Positions 59,961 to 64,000 of a stretch of DNA of 64,000 nt are shown here, in pieces; positions within the stretch are counted from its first letter, which is position 1, and the number at the start of each line of letters is the position of its first letter. The notes below the pieces were generated by a model. The model did no database searches. It saw nothing but the letters and a program-made list of their open reading frames with translations, and was not told where the DNA came from. Source of the DNA: Stutzerimonas stutzeri (GTDB taxonomy: Bacteria; Pseudomonadota; Gammaproteobacteria; Pseudomonadales; Pseudomonadaceae). Position numbers and translations under genes: made by a program. The stretch is taken from contig NZ_JAMOHZ010000005.1 of the NCBI RefSeq assembly GCF_024448715.1, positions 310,001 to 374,000 on the forward strand, read 5' to 3'.

Positions 59961-60881
59961 ATGAGCGCAAGGCATTTTCTCTCACTGATGGACTGCACGC
60001 CCCAGGAGCTCATCGGCCTGGTTCGTCGCGGCATCGAGCTGAAGGATCTGCGCGAGCGCGGCATTCTGTTCGAACCGCTGAAGAATCGCGTGCTGGGAAT
60101 GATTTTTGAAAAAGCCTCGACACGCACTCGACTCTCTTTCGAAGCGGGGATGATTCAGCTCGGTGGCCAGGCCATATTCCTCTCGCCTCGCGACACTCAG
60201 CTGGGTCGCGGCGAGCCGATCAGCGATTCAGCCATCGTTATGTCGAGCATGCTCGATGCGGTCATGATCCGTACCTTTGCTCACGCCACGCTGACCGAAT
60301 TCGCTGCACACTCATCGGTGCCAGTCATCAATGGCCTTTCTGACGATTTACACCCATGCCAGTTGTTGGCTGACATGCAGACCTTTCACGAACACCGCGG
60401 CAGCATCGCCGGCAAAAAGGTCGCCTGGGTCGGTGACGGCAACAACATGTGCAACTCCTATATGGAGGCCGCCATTCAGTTCGACTTCCAGTTGCGTATC
60501 GCCTGCCCTGAAGGCTACGAGCCCAAGGCCGGACTCCTGGCTCAGGCCGGTGACCGTGTGCAGATATTCCGTGACCCGCGCGAAGCGGTGAACGGAGCGC
60601 ACCTCGTCAGCACCGACGTCTGGGCTTCGATGGGTCAGGAAGATGAAGTGGCGGCACGTATTGCCACCTTCCGCCCCTATCAGATAGACCGCGCTTTGCT
60701 TGATGTAGCGGCTGATGACGTGCTGTTCATGCACTGCCTGCCGGCTCACCGCGGCGAAGAAATCAGCAACGACCTGCTCGATGACCCGCGCTCGGTAGCC
60801 TGGAATCAAGCCGAGAACCGCCTGCACGTGCAGAAGGCATTGCTTGAGTTTTTGGTCGAGCCTGCCTACCACCACGCATGA
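59961..60881 (+). CDS. argF: Ornithine carbamoyltransferase, anabolic
   Basis: A 306-residue enzyme converting ornithine and carbamoyl phosphate to citrulline in arginine synthesis. Carbamoyl-phosphate loop [17 protein letters not shown]-motif region [14 protein letters not shown], and [12 protein letters not shown] are all present. Length matches the anabolic ArgF rather than catabolic ArcB. ATG 59961 follows AAAGG. The stop overlaps the ABC ATPase start by 4 bp. Confidence 0.96.
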   Translation: MSARHFLSLMDCTPQELIGLVRRGIELKDLRERGILFEPLKNRVLGMIFEKASTRTRLSFEAGMIQLGGQAIFLSPRDTQLGRGEPISDSAIVMSSMLDAVMIRTFAHATLTEFAAHSSVPVINGLSDDLHPCQLLADMQTFHEHRGSIAGKKVAWVGDGNNMCNSYMEAAIQFDFQLRIACPEGYEPKAGLLAQAGDRVQIFRDPREAVNGAHLVSTDVWASMGQEDEVAARIATFRPYQIDRALLDVAADDVLFMHCLPAHRGEEISNDLLDDPRSVAWNQAENRLHVQKALLEFLVEPAYHHA

Positions 60882-61987
60882 GCCATCAATCACTCCTGCA
60901 CCTGCGCAACCTGGATTGCGGCTACGGCGGGCAGAGCGTCGTACAGAGCCTCAATCTGCATTTGAATCGCGGTGACATCGGTTGCCTGCTCGGGCCGTCC
61001 GGCTGTGGCAAGACCACCACGCTGCGCGCCATCGCCGGCTTCGAGCACGTTAACGAAGGCGAGATTCAGCTGGGCGACGCCGTGCTTTCACGGCGCGGTT
61101 TTACCCTAGCGCCGGAAAAGCGTCGGATCGGCATGGTGTTTCAGGACTACGCCCTGTTTCCGCACCTGACGGTGGCAGACAACATTGCATTCGGTATCCG
61201 CAAGCATCCGCATTGCCAGCGTATCGTCCGGGAAATGCTGGACCTGGTGCACCTCACACCGCTGAGCAAGCGTTACCCGCACGAGCTGTCAGGTGGCCAG
61301 CAGCAACGCGTCGCCCTCGCCCGCGCGCTTGCACCGGAGCCGGAACTGCTCCTACTCGACGAGCCCTTCTCCAACCTTGACGGCGATTTGCGCCGCCGCT
61401 TGAGCCATGAGGTGCGAGAAATCCTTAAGGCACGCGGCACCAGCGCGATCCTGGTGACCCACGATCAGGAAGAGGCCTTCGCCGTCAGCGATCAGGTCGG
61501 GGTGTTCAAGGATGGTCGCCTCGAACAATGGGATACGCCGTACAATCTCTACCACGAGCCGTTCACGCCTTTCGTCGCAAGCTTTATCGGGCAGGGTTAT
61601 TTCATCCGCGGCCAATTGATCGACCCGGAAACGGTCCAGACCGAGCTTGGAGTTATCCGCGGCAACCGCGCCTACACCATGCCTCCCGGTAGCTCGGTGG
61701 ATGTTCTGCTGCGTCCGGACGACATCGTCTACTCGCCGCAGAGCTCGCTCAAGGCGCTTATCGTCGGTAAGACTTTCCTCGGTGCGTCGACGCTGTATCG
61801 TCTGCAACTGCCGACCGGCAATCTGCTCGAAGGCATTTTTCCCAGCCACGCCGACTACCCGACCGGACAGGAAGTCGGCATTGCCATCGCCGCCGATCAT
61901 CTGGTGGTTTTCCCCGCGCAAGGCAGTGTCGCCGCCCATGAAAAGCTGCCGGAAGCCGGTGTGCGCCGCTATAGCAGCAACGTATAA
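60878..61987 (+). CDS. ABC transporter ATP-binding protein (FbpC/PotA-type), orphan
   Basis: A 369-residue importer-type ATPase. Walker [13 protein letters not shown]-loop [11 protein letters not shown], signature [15 protein letters not shown], Walker [14 protein letters not shown]-loop VTHDQEEA. The C-terminal TOBE-type domain (residues 240-360) occurs in iron(III), spermidine and sulfate importers. No permease or binding protein lies nearby, so its partner is elsewhere. In Pseudomonas aeruginosa an ABC ATPase also follows argF. It is coupled to argF by an ATGA overlap. Confidence 0.88.
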   Translation: MSHQSLLHLRNLDCGYGGQSVVQSLNLHLNRGDIGCLLGPSGCGKTTTLRAIAGFEHVNEGEIQLGDAVLSRRGFTLAPEKRRIGMVFQDYALFPHLTVADNIAFGIRKHPHCQRIVREMLDLVHLTPLSKRYPHELSGGQQQRVALARALAPEPELLLLDEPFSNLDGDLRRRLSHEVREILKARGTSAILVTHDQEEAFAVSDQVGVFKDGRLEQWDTPYNLYHEPFTPFVASFIGQGYFIRGQLIDPETVQTELGVIRGNRAYTMPPGSSVDVLLRPDDIVYSPQSSLKALIVGKTFLGASTLYRLQLPTGNLLEGIFPSHADYPTGQEVGIAIAADHLVVFPAQGSVAAHEKLPEAGVRRYSSNV

Positions 61988-61999
61988 CCTGTACAGCGC

Positions 62000-62518
62000 T
62001 CAGCCGTCCGCTGGACTCTGTGTGGCATTTTCACTGCGGAGCTTGAGGCGGCGTATACGAAAGAATTCGCTCAGCGCTGCGCTGCACGCTTCGATCATCA
62101 CCCCGCCCTCGATCAGTACTCGGTGGTTGAGAAAGTCCTGCGAGAAGAATTGACCGCGGCTGACCGCAACACCGGCCTTGGGCTCGGTAGCGCCATAAAC
62201 CACACGTTGGATACGTGAGTGCACAATCAGGCCGGCGCACATGCTGCAAGGCTCCAGCGTCACATACAACGTGCTGCCAGGCAGCCGGTAGTTCTCCACC
62301 GCCAGCGCGGCATCACGGATAGCAACCATCTCGGCGTGGGCGCTGGGGTCATGGCGCGAAATCGGACAGTTGAAGCCACGACCGATGACTTCGCCGTTCT
62401 GCACCAACACCGCACCCACCGGCACCTCGCCAAGCCGCGCCCCTTCGGCGGCCAGCGCCAGCGCTTCACGCATGAAGTCCTCGTCACGAGAACGGTCGAT
62501 GATCATAAGTCTTTTCAT
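62000..62518 (-). CDS. tadA: tRNA-specific adenosine deaminase TadA
   Basis: A 172-residue zinc deaminase that converts A34 to inosine in tRNA-Arg(ACG). Zinc/catalytic motifs: HAEMVAIRDAA (His-Ala-Glu) and PCSMCAG (two Cys ligands). Start uncertain: Met1 (62518) or Met5 (62506); a clear ribosome binding site is not seen at either. Confidence 0.94.
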   Translation of the reverse strand: MKRLMIIDRSRDEDFMREALALAAEGARLGEVPVGAVLVQNGEVIGRGFNCPISRHDPSAHAEMVAIRDAALAVENYRLPGSTLYVTLEPCSMCAGLIVHSRIQRVVYGATEPKAGVAVSRGQFFSQDFLNHRVLIEGGVMIEACSAALSEFFRIRRLKLRSENATQSPADG

Positions 62519-62582
62519 TCAAACTCAGCTTCAGTCGCCCTCACTTTACCTTTTCACTTTTCACGTTCGGCTTGCAGCGGCC

Positions 62583-63953
62583 TCAAACCACTTCGATCGC
62601 CGCCATCAGACCGGTTTCCATATGGTCGATGACGTGGCAATGGAACATCCATACGCCGGGATTATCCGCTACTAGAGCGATTCGCGCCGTCTCGTTCTTG
62701 CCCAGCAGGTAGGTATCGGTGAACCAGGGCTCGATCCGTTTGCGATTGGAAGAGATGACCTTGAAGGTCATGCCGTGCAAATGGATTGGATGCTGGTACT
62801 GGCTGAGATTGCGCAGCTCGAATATGTAGTGACCATTTTTTCTCAACGTCGCGATCGGCCGATCCGCACAGGTTTTGTCATTGATGTCCCAAGCCTGACC
62901 GTTGATCTGCCAGAAGGTGAAAGCGTCGCCTTGCCCCGCATCGCTGGACAAGGTGCCTGCCCATTCGAAGTTGAAACGCAGGGTTTCTGCCTGCTGCAGA
63001 TCAGGCTCGATGATCGGATTAGGTGGCAGTGGTGCCGGCCATTCTCCCTCAACCTCGTTAGTGCTCGTGGATGCGAGCGTAGCCAGCCGCAGCGGCCCGT
63101 TGCGCAGGGATAGCTGTTGTCCTGGTGGCGGCACCTTCAACGCCAGGTCGATGCGCATGCCCGGGCCCAGCCAGTAGCTTTTGCCGAGCGGCCGCGGACT
63201 GATCGGATTGCCATCGAGCGCGTAAATGCGTGCCTCCCCATCCGAGAGATTGATTCGATAGGTCAGCGTGTTATCGAGATTGATGATACGCAAGCGTACT
63301 ACCTGCCCGGCTGGCAACTCCAACGTTGGTGCATGCTCACCGTTGACTGTCGAGAGCACGCCCGGCGTGCCGCCACGCGCGGCCTCGCGCGGCACGCTGA
63401 AATCAGTGAATGCGCCTTGTTTGTCGACATGCCAGCTCTTCAGACTCAGCGTTTGCTCATGGCGGAAGCCGCTCGGCTCGCGCTCCTCGACGATCAGCGG
63501 ACCAACCAGCCCACGCCCCAGCTGTTCGGCGCTGGTCGTGTGCGGGTGATACCAGAAGCTACCCGCATCAGGCACCTGAAACAGATAGTCGAAGGACTCG
63601 CCAGGCAACACCGGCAGCTGCGACACGTAGGGCACTCCGTCCATGTTCAATGGCAAGCGGATGCCATGCCAGTGGATGGTCGTGGGCTCCGGCAGATGGT
63701 TAATGAAGCGCACCCGCAACCAATCACCCTGCCGCGCGCGCAGCTCCACGCCAGGCGCTTGCCCACCGTAGCACCAGGCTGGCGTCTGTTGCCCCGCAAT
63801 CAATTCGAGATCCTGTGGCGCGGCGATCAGCTCATAGTCATGAGTGACGGAATCAGAGGGCCGGCCCAACCAATAGCGTGCACCACCACCTGCAACACCC
63901 AAGACTGCCAACCCGGCGAGTCCCGTCAACAGCTTTCGTCGTGTAAACCTCAT
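62583..63953 (-). CDS. Multicopper oxidase with Tat signal
   Basis: A 456-residue three-domain multicopper oxidase (CueO/FtsP-like group). The N-terminus has the twin-arginine signal TRRKLLTGLAG. Copper ligands: HWHG, WYHPH, HPIHLHG and HCHVIDHMETGLM, giving T1, T2 and T3 sites with an axial Met. Exported folded to the periplasm, where it could oxidise Cu(I), Fe(II) or phenols. AAGGAAG precedes ATG 63953. A partial tail of intergenic sequence fills the window end. Confidence 0.92.
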   Translation of the reverse strand: MRFTRRKLLTGLAGLAVLGVAGGGARYWLGRPSDSVTHDYELIAAPQDLELIAGQQTPAWCYGGQAPGVELRARQGDWLRVRFINHLPEPTTIHWHGIRLPLNMDGVPYVSQLPVLPGESFDYLFQVPDAGSFWYHPHTTSAEQLGRGLVGPLIVEEREPSGFRHEQTLSLKSWHVDKQGAFTDFSVPREAARGGTPGVLSTVNGEHAPTLELPAGQVVRLRIINLDNTLTYRINLSDGEARIYALDGNPISPRPLGKSYWLGPGMRIDLALKVPPPGQQLSLRNGPLRLATLASTSTNEVEGEWPAPLPPNPIIEPDLQQAETLRFNFEWAGTLSSDAGQGDAFTFWQINGQAWDINDKTCADRPIATLRKNGHYIFELRNLSQYQHPIHLHGMTFKVISSNRKRIEPWFTDTYLLGKNETARIALVADNPGVWMFHCHVIDHMETGLMAAIEVV

Positions 63954-64000
63954 TCTTCCTTCCATAAAAAACGGTCGCGAGCCTCATCGACCTTCCGCAG

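Overview
The window looks like a chromosomal segment of a Pseudomonas-type gammaproteobacterium. My best guess is the Stutzerimonas (Pseudomonas stutzeri) group. The reasons are GC-rich coding sequence with Pseudomonas-style codon use, familiar Pseudomonas blocks (glpK-glpR-glpD; tsaB-adk-ppc; bfd-bfr-grxD-argF-ABC ATPase), the programmed-frameshift prfB next to lysS, and short palindromic REP-type repeats. No phage, insertion sequence, integron, CRISPR array, rRNA or tRNA gene was seen. The genus is inferred from recall of gene order, not from a search.

Layout. 1-2474: end of a small exported protein, a DUF1810 protein and a membrane-anchored stand-alone glutamate-synthase-domain protein. 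2531-6944: aerobic glycerol catabolism (glpK, glpR, glpD) with GlpR-like operators before glpK and glpD; no glpF is next to glpK. 7049-10026: parvulin, STAS-like protein, CAP-domain protein, TauE/SafE exporter and a 28-residue membrane peptide. 10079-17302: MscS channel and a three-gene RND efflux system. 17416-24598: small housekeeping and hypothetical genes (IMPase family, HPF-like, RsmJ, extensin-like, ZIP transporter, DUF72). 24659-29556: tsaB, adk, ppc. 29822-31152: envelope lipoproteins closed by a 24-bp perfect-stem terminator.

31794-44713 is the most interesting stretch. A tight minus-strand run (hotdog thioesterase, ACAD11-like dehydrogenase, SDR, APH-type kinase, SurE-family phosphatase, acyl-CoA ligase, class II aldolase, GhrA-like reductase) faces a divergent TRAP transporter, and a second CoA ligase converges from the other side. 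The CoA ligase + kinase + ACAD11-like dehydrogenase + SDR set is the logic of the bacterial levulinate/4-hydroxyacid (lva) pathway and of mammalian ACAD10/ACAD11. I propose that this locus imports and degrades a hydroxy- or keto-carboxylic acid. The extra SurE, aldolase and 2-hydroxyacid dehydrogenase would make it a variant form.

44774-57524: a MATCAP-like QEGLA metalloprotein, lysS, prfB, a DUF533/TerB protein, an OYE flavoprotein, an orphan molybdopterin oxidoreductase, recJ, a MarR regulator, and pxpA followed by a truncated pxpB with no pxpC. 57548-63953: yaeQ, a Fur-type bfd gene with bacterioferritin, monothiol glutaredoxin, argF coupled to an orphan ABC ATPase, tadA and a Tat-exported multicopper oxidase; iron and copper handling is a theme here.
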